DNA from: Sclerurus mexicanus | Taxonomy: Eukaryota; Chordata; Aves; Passeriformes; Furnariidae | Direction: 5' to 3' | Assembly (NCBI GenBank): GCA_013396755.1 | Contig: VWZF01002908.1 | Coordinates: 22,649 to 86,648 of the forward strand | DNA length: 64,000 bases | Program-made: the position numbers and the translations under genes | In this document: one piece after another, positions 33,976 to 44,859 of the stretch | How the letters are laid out: each line of letters starts with the position of its first letter | Numbering within the stretch: the first letter of the stretch is position 1 | The notes under the pieces: generated by a model | Databases searched by the model: none | What the model was told of the DNA's origin: nothing | What the model saw: the letters and a program-made list of their open reading frames with translations, nothing else

Positions 33976-34730
33976 AATGTGACGATAAGGAACTTGTCTG
34001 AGCCTGGCCCTGGTTTGGGATGGAGAAGGGGAATGCCCACATCATTATCCAGCTACCCCAGCCAGTTCCTAATGGCCAGAAAACAAAAGTTATCTTCCTT
34101 CTTCTCTGAAAGCAAAGGGAGAACTGTCCCAGATGACACATCCCACCTCTCTTTGCCACTCACTGGGTCTTTGCAGTACCCAAATTCACTTTGGGGTCCT
34201 TGATCAGGCATGAAGTGCCCATAAATGCATTTCTGGGGCAGAGGGGCCGTGAGGTTCAGGAAATCCCTCCTAGTAGGAGCAGTGTGGGTCAGGAGCCGTG
34301 CAAATGGACCTGGATCAATCCAAGGATGTGGTTTGCCATGGAAATTGTATGAGCCGAGGGCTGGGAAAACATAGCTGTGGCACTCCTTAAGCATCTGCTG
34401 CTGGCTGGACCTGCAGATGAGGGGAAGGCTTAGTTAGACCTTTGGTGTGACCCTGCTCATGGATTTGCAGAGGGATTCTGGCCCTATCCCTGCCCATCCT
34501 GCTTGCTTAGAGTAAGATTTGAGTCCCCTGTTTGCCTTTCGGTCTCCACAGGAACGTGATACATCCTATGGGTGCAGGTAATTGTCTCCTAAAGCCAAAA
34601 TCCCACGTTTCATAGGATTGCTGCAAACATCCCCATTGCTCCTGGAATTTATGGCAAGCCCTGTTACATACCAGGGGCTTCCCAAGCCCTCCAGGAAACT
34701 TCCAGGTCTCCAGATGCCCTTATTAATGAC
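33976..34730. other. Unique non-coding stretch
   Basis: Nothing recognised. Confidence 0.4.
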
Positions 34731-34846
34731 CGGGCATGGCACTTACTGCTCAGGTTTAGTTGCCAAGGTCGTGTTGGGTCAAAGGTTAGACTTGATACTC
34801 TTGGAGGTGTTTTCCAAACTTGATGGTCCCATTCTATGCTTCCATG
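34731..34846 (+). mobile_element. Old CR1 3' fragment
   Basis: 'ggcatggcacttactgctca', 'gttgggtcaaaggttagact' and 'ccattctatgcttcc' match the older CR1 subfamily that also appears at 42466-42574. Confidence 0.7.
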
Positions 34847-35610
34847 AAGGTCCAGCTCAGGTGGTCAGAGTCAGGACACTCCCTGAAGTGACAGGCAGAA
34901 CGATCTCAACAATTCCTCATTTCTCCACTAAACTTTCCACCTTGCTGAGGCAAAACCCACCAGAAACCTCCAGCAGAGTCCCAGAATTCCTTCTGAGGGT
35001 CAGGGCTTGCTTTTTCCTGGGTTGGTGTCACAGTGTTCCAGCTACTGTGGATGCCCCGAGGAATAAATAGGATTCAAATAATAAATAATAATAACAGCTC
35101 CTGAAACACGCGAGCCGCTGACATCCTACTTTATTTACTGCTTCGACGCTGCTTTCACGTCTCCCCCCCTTTCTCCTGTGCTGAAAGGCTCTGTAAAAAT
35201 AGTGTTTTGAGCTCAAAGCATGGGAAAGTCCAACAGCCTCTCTGCATTCCCACTAAAACACCAGCAGTTCCCACAAATTGGAGATTTCCCTCCCTCCTCC
35301 CCAACTTTGCTTCTTTTTTTTCCTTTCTGAAATACTTCTTTGCACTGGACAGGAATTGTGAGATGCAGGATGACTGCACAGGAATTGGGGTTGGAAAGGA
35401 AGGCAGCGGGAAGGGGGGTAAGGAGGGGAAGCAAATGGAAAAAAACACACCACAGTAGTAGCCACAGAATTCTTCTCTGCTCCAGCGTCTCCTTTGAACT
35501 GGATCCCCCCCCCTCTTTAATAAGGAACAAATTTTCAGGCCGCTATGGGAAAGTTTGAATGCAACATATTTCTGACAGGTCACTGTCAGTTCACACTAAA
35601 GAGCTTTTTG
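34847..35610. other. Unique non-coding stretch
   Basis: Includes AT-rich 35070-35095 and a pyrimidine-rich part at 35285-35345. No exon recognised. Confidence 0.4.
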
Positions 35611-35711
35611 CCTTTTTTTTTTTTTCCTGCCCCCACCCCCTTTTCTTTTTTTTTCATTTTTTTTCCCTTCTTCCTTTCAGTCGTTTTTTCTCTCTTTCCC
35701 CCCCTGTTTTT
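35611..35711 (+). repeat. Polypyrimidine tract
   Basis: About 100 bp of almost pure C/T on the plus strand, with runs of T8-T13 and C5-C8 broken by only a few purines. Purine/pyrimidine mirror-like tracts of this size can form triplex DNA and are hard to sequence. Confidence 0.85.
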
Positions 35712-36580
35712 GAGGTTGGAAGTGGTGCCTGGAATATGCTCATGTGTTGAAAGGCACATCCCTGTGGGCAGTGCCATCCGGGATATTTGGGTGATGTCCT
35801 GCTGGTGCCACTTGTTCCTGAGTGACGAGTAGCTGTCCCTTGCTTGGCCGTGGCAGAGCCACATCTCCAGCACGTGGTGGGAAATGAAGGGCTTGGAGCT
35901 GGGCGTGAGCTCTTCCAACTAATGGTGACATGTTGGGGGACAGGCTGAATATCCCAAGGGCAAACTGGGAACACCCTACAAGGCCTTGGATGTTCCTGGA
36001 CAATTCTCCCGGAAAATTTGCCAAGGCAAATTTAACAGCAAGGATTTGGGAGAGGGAGAAGCAGGAATTTCGTGTACAGACTGAAGAGAGCTGGAGGCTC
36101 CCTCACAGAGAAGGACTTTCCTCCCTGCTGGTGGACCTGCACCTCCAGGGCTCTGAGTTTCTTCTTCCCAGCCTCTCCAGCAGAGTCACAGCCAGAGTGT
36201 TGGGCTGCCTGTGAAGTCTTGGACACCCTGGAGTCTGGAGCCCAGCGCTGCTGAAGCAAAGCGTTGCATTGACCTCCTTGGCCCAAACTCTTGATGTTCA
36301 GCCAGTTTCCTCCCCAGCCTGGCCCAGGGTGCTCGAGCCCTGGTTCCCTGCCCAAACCTAATGATAGTTCTCAGCCCTGGCTCGAGGCAGCACTTGCGAT
36401 GCCCAAAGCTGGTGTTCTGGAGGACAAAACTGGTGCAGACTGGTACAGTCGAGGATGTTCTGGGAGCAGGCAGAGGAAATGCTTTTTAGGGAAGCCAGCA
36501 AAGCAGGGAAGTCCTTTTTTTTTTGCCCAGTGCCCTGGGAAGCCGTGGTGGCTGCAGCTGCTGGGGGCTGGCTTGGGGCT
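35712..36580. other. Unique non-coding stretch
   Basis: Nothing recognised between the polypyrimidine tract and the tandem array. Confidence 0.4.
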
Positions 36581-37357
36581 GCTGGGTTGGAATACGGGGT
36601 GTCTCCTCCATTTCCTTCCTCCTCCTCCTCTCTGCAGCAGTGGAATTTCATGGCTCTCCCAGCTCTGTCTCTTCTGTCCCGCTTCTTTATGCCCTTCCTC
36701 TTCTCATAGGAGGAATCCATGGGGCCTGTTTTACCTCGGTGTGGAAAAGTCTTGGAGCATCTCCACCCAAAAGCTGCTGGGTTGAAATTGGAGGTGTCTC
36801 CTCCTCTCTCCAGCAGTGGAATTCAGTGGCTCCCCAAGCTCTGTCTCCTCTGTCCCCCTTCATTCTGTCCTTCCTCTTCTTGGAGGAAAAATCCACGAGG
36901 TCTGTTTTACCCCAGTGTGGAAAACCTCGTAGCATCTCCACCCACCCCATGAGATGATGCTGGGTTGAAATAGGAGGCTCCTTCTCCATTTCTTCCCTTC
37001 TCCTTTCTGCAGCAGTGGAATGTCATGGCTTTCTCTGCTCTGTCTCCTCTGTTCCCCTTCTTTATGCCCTCCCTCTCCTCCCAGGAGGGATCCATGGGGT
37101 CTGTTTTATCCCAGTGTGGAAAACCTTGTGGGACCTCCACCCACCCCATGAGAAGACGTTGAGTTGAAATAGGAGGTGCCTCCTGTTTCCTTCCTCCTCC
37201 TCTCTCCAGCAGCGGAATTCGGTGGCTCTCCCAGCTCTGTCTCCTCTGTCTCCCTTCTTTTTGTCACTGCTCTTCTCACAGGAGGAATCCGTGGGGTCTG
37301 TTTTACCCCGGCGTGGAAAACCTTGTGGCACCTCCACCCACCCCATGAGATGATGCT
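36581..37357 (+). repeat. Four tandem units of about 183-200 bp
   Basis: Units begin near 36581, 36776, 36959 and 37158 at 'gctgggttgaaat' or close variants. Each contains 'tctctgcagcagtggaat', 'cccagctctgtctcctctg', 'aggaggaatccatggggtct' and 'gttttaccccagtgtggaaa'. Units differ at many positions and in length, so the array is not recent. Open frames through it on both strands repeat themselves and are not convincing genes. Confidence 0.85.
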
Positions 37358-38402
37358 CAGCCAAAGTCCCCTCGCACGTGGCGTCCCCTCTGCCAGCAGC
37401 ACCTGTGTCCCAGCCTTCCTGGCTTCTCCCAGAGCAGCCAGGGAGCTGCTGATTACCAGCAGTGCCAATCAGCTGCCCTGCTGGGGGATGTCTGCTGGGG
37501 TTTGTCTCACTCAGTTGCCCCCCGTTTTCTGAATGACACTCGGAAGATCAGCAGAGGGTGGTGCTGGAGGGGGGTTACGGTGGAATGAGGCCCTTGAAGG
37601 GCAATTTTAGGCAGAAGTAATTGGCTTCATGTGTCTCACAGGCCACTTCTGAGATCTCAAAGCAAGGTCAAGGGTGCTCGAGGCGGAGACGAGAGGCTGT
37701 TCTCGCTCGCAGTCGTGTCCCAGTGGTCTGTCAACAGCTCCTTCTGCGGCTGGGGCTGAAGGCTTGGACACTGGGCTGGTGACTCATCTCCTCTGCTTTG
37801 AAAGCCATTTTTACACAGGGTCCTGTGGCAGAGGCTCATCTCACAGGGCATAAATCTTCCCAGCTTCCCAGGAGGGGGACACAGCAGCGCCAGGCCCGGC
37901 AGGGAAAAGGGAAAAGCCCTTTAAAATGAGGCTTGGCCAGTGGTGGTGGCCCAGGAGAGGGACAACCTTTGCTTTTGTCTGTTCTTTGGGGTTTCTGTGC
38001 GTTGGCTGGGTGGGGTTTGGCTTGTTTAAATGTCCCTTCTTCCTCCGGGGCTTCAGGATTTTAGCACTCTCTCTATCACGGTCTCTAATGCTCCTTGTGC
38101 TGTCGGTGTCTGCCCTGATGCTGCTACTAAAACCAGAGCTGTGCCAGGCCCAGAAATGCCAGGGCTGGCTCCAAGTGTTCCACAAGAACTTGGTCACAGC
38201 AGGTGGAGGTCCCTGAGCTCCTCCTGAGTCCTGTTGCTGCAGAGCTGAGCTCGGGGCAGCACCAGCCACTTGTCCCACCAGCCAAGGACGTGCTGAGATC
38301 TTCAGGAAACCTTGTGATTGGTGGTCATGGTGGATTGTGGGGAAGGGAGGGAAGAGGGATGAAGGCAGTCAGGTAAGATTAAAATCATTAACATCAAATT
38401 AG
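37358..38402. other. Unique non-coding stretch
   Basis: No transposon or exon recognised. Confidence 0.4.
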
Positions 38403-38623
38403 TTTAGGGTTAGGAAGAAGGTCTTTACTGAGAGGGTGGGCAGGGGCTGGCACAGGTTGTGCAGAGAAGCTGTGGCTGCCCCTGGATCCCTGGGAGTGTC
38501 CAAGGCCAGGCTGGAGCACCCTGGGCTGGTGGAAGGTGTCCCTGCCCATGGCAGGGGTGGCACTGGGTGGGCTTTAAGGTCCTTTTCAGCCCAAACCATT
38601 CTGGGAATTCTGTGATTCTGTGA
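38403..38623 (+). mobile_element. CR1 LINE, 5'-truncated
   Basis: 'gttaggaagaaggtctttac', 'agagggtgggcaggggctgg', 'ggctgcccctggatccctgg' and the end 'gcccaaaccattctgggaat' with 'tctgtgattctgtg' octamers retained. Confidence 0.92.
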
Positions 38624-39728
38624 AATTCCTTTCCAGCCAGTTTTCCATTCCAAGGGGTTCAAAGCAGACTCAGAACTTGTGTTTGATGGTAAATTTTTTG
38701 TCTGGCCCTGCATGTCTTCTCCTGGGATGACTTTGATTCTTTCCTGACCTAAGCGCTGCTGGCTTCCCCTCAGCCCCTTGTGGAATGCTGTCCATGCTTC
38801 AGACAGGCACCTTTGCTCCATGAACTGCTGCCCTCTGCACCCCTAAAATGCCCTGAAAAAGGGAAGGAGAGGAAAATAATCCTGGTTTGCTGAGGGAAGG
38901 GCATACAGGGCACGACCTGTTGCCTTGGGCACTCTCAGATGAGGTCTGTGGGAACCCCCAAAGTTTAAACATCGGATTATTGGGGCTGTCAGACAAAAGT
39001 GTCAGAGTTCCTGGCTCGGTCAAAGGGGGATATCCAGATCCCACGCAACAAGTGGAAACCCCCCAGCAGAAGGTCTCAACCCCAGAACTTCTCTAGCTGG
39101 AAATTGGAGCTCCTGCTCAAAGAGGACCCAGGACACTGACTCTGCCCAAAGCTGGGGACCCATTTTGGCAGGGGGCACCCCCTGCCGTGTGGCGGAGTCC
39201 CTTCTGCTTTGTTTTTTGGTTTTCCTTTCCAAACCCAGTTATTTTAAGGAGAGTTGGTGAAGGAAGTACGGGCCCTGGAGAGGGACTGGGTTGTGTTTGT
39301 GGCCCTGGCTGTTCGGGTGCTGCTCAGCTCCCGTTGCAGGTGTGAATTCAGGCACCTGAGACTGAACTTCTAGGTCTGAATTAAGCTCCAAAGAGACACC
39401 TGCAGAAGGTGGTTCATGCCCAGTACTCCAGCCTTCTGATGTTCTTTTGGGAACAATGGAAACCTTGTGGTCAACCTTTTTCCTGCTTCAGAATTTTGCT
39501 CTCACCTCCTTCACATCTCTCATCTCTACCATGACACCACTTCTCCATCCAAACTGTGTTCAGTTCCCTGCCCGGCACCATTCCGGTGAAATTACACCAA
39601 TGGAAAGTCAAGTATAAATTAATCCAGTGCCTCAGCTCTGCTTACGCCCTTGGAAGATGTCTGGCCTAATCTGTCGTGGTGTAAATTGTCAGTTTTAGTA
39701 TCTCACAACTAATATTTTAATTAATTTA
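38624..39728. other. Unique non-coding stretch
   Basis: 39590-39728 is AT-rich and ends in 'ttttaattaatttatag', directly against a CR1 3' end. The rest is unrecognised. Confidence 0.4.
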
Positions 39729-39890
39729 TAGAATCACACAATATCTCATGTTGGAAAGGACCCATAAGGATCATCCAATCCAGCTGCCTGCTCCTTCAGG
39801 ATGACCTAAAACTGAGCCATGTGACCAAGAGCATCGTCCAGATGCTTTTTGGACTCTGACAGAGTTGGTGCCACGACCGTGGCAGGTTTG
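39729..39890 (-). mobile_element. CR1 LINE 3' fragment, another subfamily
   Basis: 'tagaatcacacaatatctca', 'gttggaaaggacccataagg' and 'atcatccaatccagctgcc' in reverse-complement orientation. Decay increases after about 39860. Confidence 0.8.
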
Positions 39891-40282
39891 AAACTGCTTC
39901 TGTTGCAGTCACAGGAGAAGAGCTCCATGTGGTTTCAGAACAGGCGGTTCTGTTTGGCAGCGAGAGGGCTGTTTGTGGTCTCCAAACCACCTGCTGCCTC
40001 CTGAGATCTCTAATTGGACCATCTTATAGTTCCCCATCAAAGAGGAAGGGCACCAGGAGGGCATGTGTGTGTGTGTCACCTCCTCTAAACCACGTCAGAC
40101 AACAACTGTGGGCTGAAGTGACATAATTTCTTCAGTGCCTTTTTCTCTCTGATCCATGTTTTACAGATGACTAACTCCATCCAATGTTTCAACTTGTCAT
40201 TCCTGGGAAAAGAGGGGAAAGGGGGAATAAAAGCTCTCTGAGGCAGTGGCATGACCTGACTCGTGGATCAGGTTGTGACAGG
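39891..40282. other. Unique non-coding stretch
   Basis: Contains a small (TG)n run at 40064-40076. Otherwise nothing recognised. Confidence 0.4.
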
Positions 40283-40412
40283 TATTCCAGACGGGGTTGG
40301 ACGGGGTTTGGAATAACCTGGACTAGTGGAACGTGTCCCTGCCCATGGCAGGAGGTGCAACTGGATGATCTTTGAGATCTTTTCCACCCCAAACTGTTCT
40401 GGGATTCTCTGA
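40283..40412 (+). mobile_element. CR1 LINE 3' fragment
   Basis: 'gttggacggggtttggaata', 'gtgtccctgcccatggcagg', 'caactggatgatctttgaga' and 'aaactgttctgggattctct' give a CR1 tail of about 130 bp. Confidence 0.87.
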
Positions 40413-41290
40413 TACTAATTAGAAGTGAGATTCCCTTATTGCCTGGTGTCCCCTGAATTCCATCACACTGTTCCCCTTGTTGGCTCCTCGGAGGAACCCG
40501 GTGAAGTCAATGGAGTTGTGTTCTCCTGCTCCTTCCTCTCCCTCTAGGCATGAATCAGAGTCCAAGCCCTTGGCTCTGGGATGCATCCATGGCCATGAGG
40601 TAACTTTCCAGTCTTAGGCACTGACAGAGACGAGCTGGGAAGAAGTTGTCTCTCTGTGGCGGGAGAGTGACCGTGTCCTCCCAGAAGGGATCCAGACTGG
40701 AAGCCAGAGCAAGGATCACCTCTTGGCAGAGCTGTGGAAACTCAGCATTACAGTAGCAAAAGGTCAGGATGCAGCCCAGATGTGGCTGACCCTGCCCCGG
40801 CACGGGAAAGGCTTTATATGGAATGGCCTTCTCCTGCTTTTCTCAGGAGAACAGCCTTTCAGCATACGCCTCTGGAAGAAGGCAGAAGTGGGAGATTCTT
40901 GCCATTTTTCTCGGAGCCCCTCCAGGGAATCCTCTCAAAGCAGAGCCGGTTTCAGCCTCCTGCTGCCACAACTCCCATCTCGGCAACCTCGGGCTGACCT
41001 CGGCTGGTCAGCGACGCTGGTCCTTCTCAGAAATCCACTGGCCTAAAAAAGGAAGAGCCTCTTTTTCTCTTCCCTCCCCTTCCATCACCCTCTCCCCACC
41101 GAGCCAGAGATGACAAACAATCCCCGACCTTCCAAGAAAACAAGGCAGAGCCACCTTCGCGCCGAACAATAGGGGAGGATGGAGACCCAGCCACGAGAGC
41201 TGGCTGTGGTTAACCTCAGAGGCTGCAGTCAACCCCAGGAAATTACAGAAAACCCTTAAACAAATACAATGGCCACGACTGTTTGCTCCC
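40413..41290. other. Unique non-coding stretch
   Basis: No repeat family seen. 40900-41250 keeps several CpGs. No exon supported. Confidence 0.4.
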
Positions 41291-41600
41291 CAGGGGACCC
41301 ATAAATAGCAGCAGCGCTCCCGGGGAGGGAGGAGGGAGAGGCGGGCGGCCACTGTTTGCTCTGCTGCGGTTCCGTGTGGGCTGAGCCGGGGATGAGCCTA
41401 CGGAATCGAAGGCGAGGCAGGGGGAGAGGGAGCAGGAGGGGATGGATCCTGGCACCAATCCACACATGAACGCGGAGCAGGAATGGGCTGCGTTCCTGCA
41501 GGGCTCTGCAGGACCTGCGTGGGCTTGCTGGAGCCTCTGTGAGCGCAGCTCCAGCTCGCCCCGAGCCAAGGGTCAGGGGCTCCTGAGGATTTTCCATCCC
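41291..41600 (+). promoter_or_regulatory. Promoter-like spot: TATA-type motif and GC-rich downstream
   Basis: CATAAATAG at 41300-41308 is followed about 10-50 bp later by a G-rich, CpG-containing segment (41312-41352, 'gagaggcgggcggccactg') and further CpGs to 41560. The arrangement resembles a core promoter on the plus strand with a start near 41330. I see no convincing first exon, and the CR1 copy at 41740 lies just beyond. Confidence 0.25.
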
Positions 41601-41739
41601 CATTCCTCTTCATCTGAGAGCTGAGACTCGGGTGCTGCCTGAGCAGGGCCATGGAGTGAAGTGGGGCCACTGGACGGGAGTATCAGGCTGCTGTGGTTGT
41701 ATGGAATTGTGGAGTGATCCGTGTGGGATTCGTGTGGTG

Positions 41740-42005
41740 GGTCAAGGGGGAATGGCCTCAAAGTGAAAAAGAGTAGGTTTAGATGGGATATTGGGAAGGA
41801 ATTGCTGGCTGGGAGGGTGGGCAGGCCCTGGCACAGGGTGGGCAGAGAAGCTGTGGCTGCCCCTGGATCCCTGGGAGTGTCCAAGGCCAGGTTGGAGAGG
41901 GCTTGGAGCACCCTGGGCTGGTGGGAGGTGTCCCTGCCCATGGCAGGGGTGGCACTGGCTGGGGTTTAAAGTCCCTTCCCACCCAAACCAGTCCATGATT
42001 TTATG
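41740..42005 (+). mobile_element. CR1 LINE, 5'-truncated
   Basis: 'gggggaatggcctcaaagtg', 'gatgggatattgggaaggaa', 'gtgtccaaggccaggttgga' and 'cacccaaaccagtccatgat'. Its 3' end faces the 3' end of a minus-strand CR1 of another subfamily 47 bp away. Confidence 0.92.
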
Positions 42006-42052
42006 TGCTTCAAGCCAGCAATGATCTCTGTGTCTCTTTATTCCATATATAA

Positions 42053-42348
42053 AGTCATGGAATTGCTAAGGTTGGAAAAGATCTCTAAGATCATTAATCC
42101 CAAGATTCCAACCATCAGCCCAGCACCACCACCATGTTCACCACTAAACCACGTCTTTAAGTACCATATCCATGTTTTTTAAACTCTTCCAGGGATGGGC
42201 ACTCCACCACTTCCCAGGACAGCCTGTTCCAATGCTCGACAACCCTTTCCATGAAGAAATTTTTCCTAATATCCAATCTAAACCTCCCCTGGCACAAGTT
42301 GAGGCTGCCTCCAGTCATCCTGTCCCTTGTTTCCTGGGAGGAGAGACC
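42053..42348 (-). mobile_element. CR1 LINE, older subfamily
   Basis: 'ctaaggttggaaaagatctc', 'caccactaaaccacgtcttt', 'aagtaccatatccatgtttt', 'gggatgggcactccaccact' and 'tttttcctaatatccaatct' occur in order. Tail to tail with the copy at 41740-42005. Confidence 0.9.
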
Positions 42349-42465
42349 TGGTTCCCGAGGAACGATCCCTGTAGTGCCGATGGCAGAGAGAAGAATAACA
42401 AAAAGCAAGGTCTAGGCTGGAGATGACATCACATGGTGACAGATGGATCCATTGATGTCCAAGGA

Positions 42466-42574
42466 ATGACTGGACATGGCACTCAGTGCTCTGGTCTGGT
42501 TGACAAGGTGGGGATCAGTCAAAGGTTGGACTCGATGACCTCAGAGATCTTTTCCAACCTAAGTGAGTCGGTGA
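42466..42574 (+). mobile_element. CR1 3' fragment, older subfamily
   Basis: 'actggacatggcactcagtg', 'tcaaaggttggactcgatga', then 'agatcttttccaacctaagt'. About 110 bp. Confidence 0.82.
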
Positions 42575-44691
42575 TCTCCAGTATTTTCCAAGTCCTCTGA
42601 CTGGTGCTAACCAGAGATCTCTGGGAAATTTCTGGGGAGAACGTTGCAATTCCATCCTGGCCAAGCTCTTCTGCAGCTCTGGTTTGTGTCATTGAGTATT
42701 TTTCCTGTGAGTTTATCTACTTATAAGAAAAGGAAGATGCAGCACAAGTCACCTATGGCTCCTTGGGGTGTAAATCATCTCCCTGAGGTGTAAAAACAGC
42801 CTGGCTGCAGCACGTTGGAGCTCAAGGCACTTCTGAATCCCAGGATGAGCTGGAGTGTAACCAGCTCAGGTGTTGTGCAGAGGGAAACTGGCTTTTGAAG
42901 AGCCTGGAGAGAAGAAGGTGGCCCAAGGAGTGGCTCCTTAAACAGCAGAGGACGTTTTCTACAGGACAGGCAGTGTGTGCACCCCGGGCACTGCCATCAG
43001 GTCACCTCAGGGGGTCATTGCCTGGGTGTCCAGCCCCGCTACCCTGAGGAATCACCAAGGCAACAGCAACCTTTGCTCGTCCTCCTCACAAAGTGAATTA
43101 AACGAGGCCAATGCCTCCATGTGGAACAGGACGGGCAGGTCCCAGCTGGATTTTGCTGAGCTTTCCGCTTTTGGGTCTCCCTTCCTCAGAGGTCACGGGC
43201 AGAACAGGTGAGGCTTTCTCATTAGCTGCAGCGAATGAGGGGACACCTCAGGTGCACTGAATTAATGGGGCAAACCAGAAGCTTTTCATTTTTGTGAGGG
43301 ATTTATGAAGGTGGTGGCTGGGGAGGGTTTTCTGAGCCTGGGAGGTCTGAGTCAGACACGCTGTGACGGCAGCAGCTCCTGGAGGTGAGCACCGAGCTTT
43401 GGTGCCGTGGTGTTTTTCACTGTGTAAGGGATTAGCAGGATAAGGAAATTGTTCTTTTACCTCATCTCTTGAGATAGTTGAAGTACCTGCCACAGGTTCC
43501 ACCAATTCCCCTGACAGGGTGTAAACTGTGAGGGTGAGCACTTGGAAACTTGGATTCTCGCAGGTTTTGGGCTCTGGGCATGGCCCTTTTTATTGCTTGT
43601 AAAATGAGCTTGAAATAACCCTGGCAATCTTTTTTTAGTGTTTCTCTGGAAAATATTGATTTGTTGAAAGAAGGGCTTCATTGTGGAGCTCCTGCTGATG
43701 AATCAGTGGACGCAGCGAGCGGGAGGTGCTTGGTCCAGGCTGAAGGTGGTTCTTACAGTGAGATCAGGCAGAGTTTGGCTTAGGGGTCATTAGGGTTCAG
43801 CTTTTGTGTGTGATTCATGCCGAGGGTTCCAAGTGCCCTCCTATCTCATGTGAGCTCTCTAATAACAGATCTGTTTGTGCTCCTTCCTTCCTGCCCCTCA
43901 GCCCCACCGTGTTTGTGCAAAACTTCCAAGGGACATATAATAGTGGGATAATGTGATCTCGGAGTCATGGGCAAGGAAAACATTTCCTGCTTAACGAAGC
44001 TTTGCAAATAATTCTGCTTGGCTTGGTGCTTTCTCTGTTGTTAATCTCCGTCGTGAATCATCCTGGGGAGGGACTGGCTCATGCCTGGCCTGGGCTCTCG
44101 GGGGAGGTGGCCAAGGCCACGCTAATCTGGGTGAGTGATGTCAAGGTCAGCTCTGTGATTCACCCATTGTTCACCAGGTCGTGATTAAGCCTTGCAAATG
44201 TCACTTACCTTGAGGTCCCTCTGGAGGTGAATCATGGCTTCTTGTCTACAGCCCTGCTTCAGACAGCCTTGGCAATGCCCTGGGAAGGCTTAAAAGAGCA
44301 AGTAGAAGACACCTCTGGTGCCCCATCACAAAATGTGCAGCTTAAGCAAAAGCATCTTTAGTGAAGTTGACCCCATGGCGTGTGGCAGATATTCCACGTC
44401 CCTCAGACAAGGTGGGTCATGACCTCAGGGCAACCTGGAGCTTTGCAGCAAAGGAAAAAGCCTTCAGGATCTGTTTGGGGAAAAAGTGTAGGCTTGTTTC
44501 TGTGTCTCTGGGCCTTGGTGGGTGTTGAAAGGGGGCATCTTCTCCACCTCTTGTTATAACTGAGGCACCCAACACAAAATACAGCCATACCCTGCACACC
44601 ACCGTGTTTAATTGTTGTTGTGGCACCTTGGGGGGCGTGGAGAAGGGAATTAAGCAAGCTGGAGATTCCTGTGAGGCTCAGAAAACCTGGA
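42575..44691. other. Unique non-coding stretch
   Basis: Two kilobases without a recognised transposon or exon. 43600-43680 is T/A-rich. Nothing specific called. Confidence 0.4.
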
Positions 44692-44859
44692 AACATGGAA
44701 CTGCAGAATGGTTTGTGTTGCAAGGGACCTTAAAGACCATCTCGTTCCACCCCTTGCCATGAGGAGGGTCACATTCCCTTATCCCAGGTTGCTCCAAGCC
44801 TGTCCAACCTGGCCTTGGACACTTCCAGGGATGGAGAGTCCACTGCCTCTCTGGGCAAA
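44692..44859 (-). mobile_element. CR1 LINE 3' fragment
   Basis: 'cagaatggtttgtgttgcaa', 'gggaccttaaagaccatctc' and 'cctgtccaacctggccttgg', cut at 'gcctctctgggcaaac'. Confidence 0.88.
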
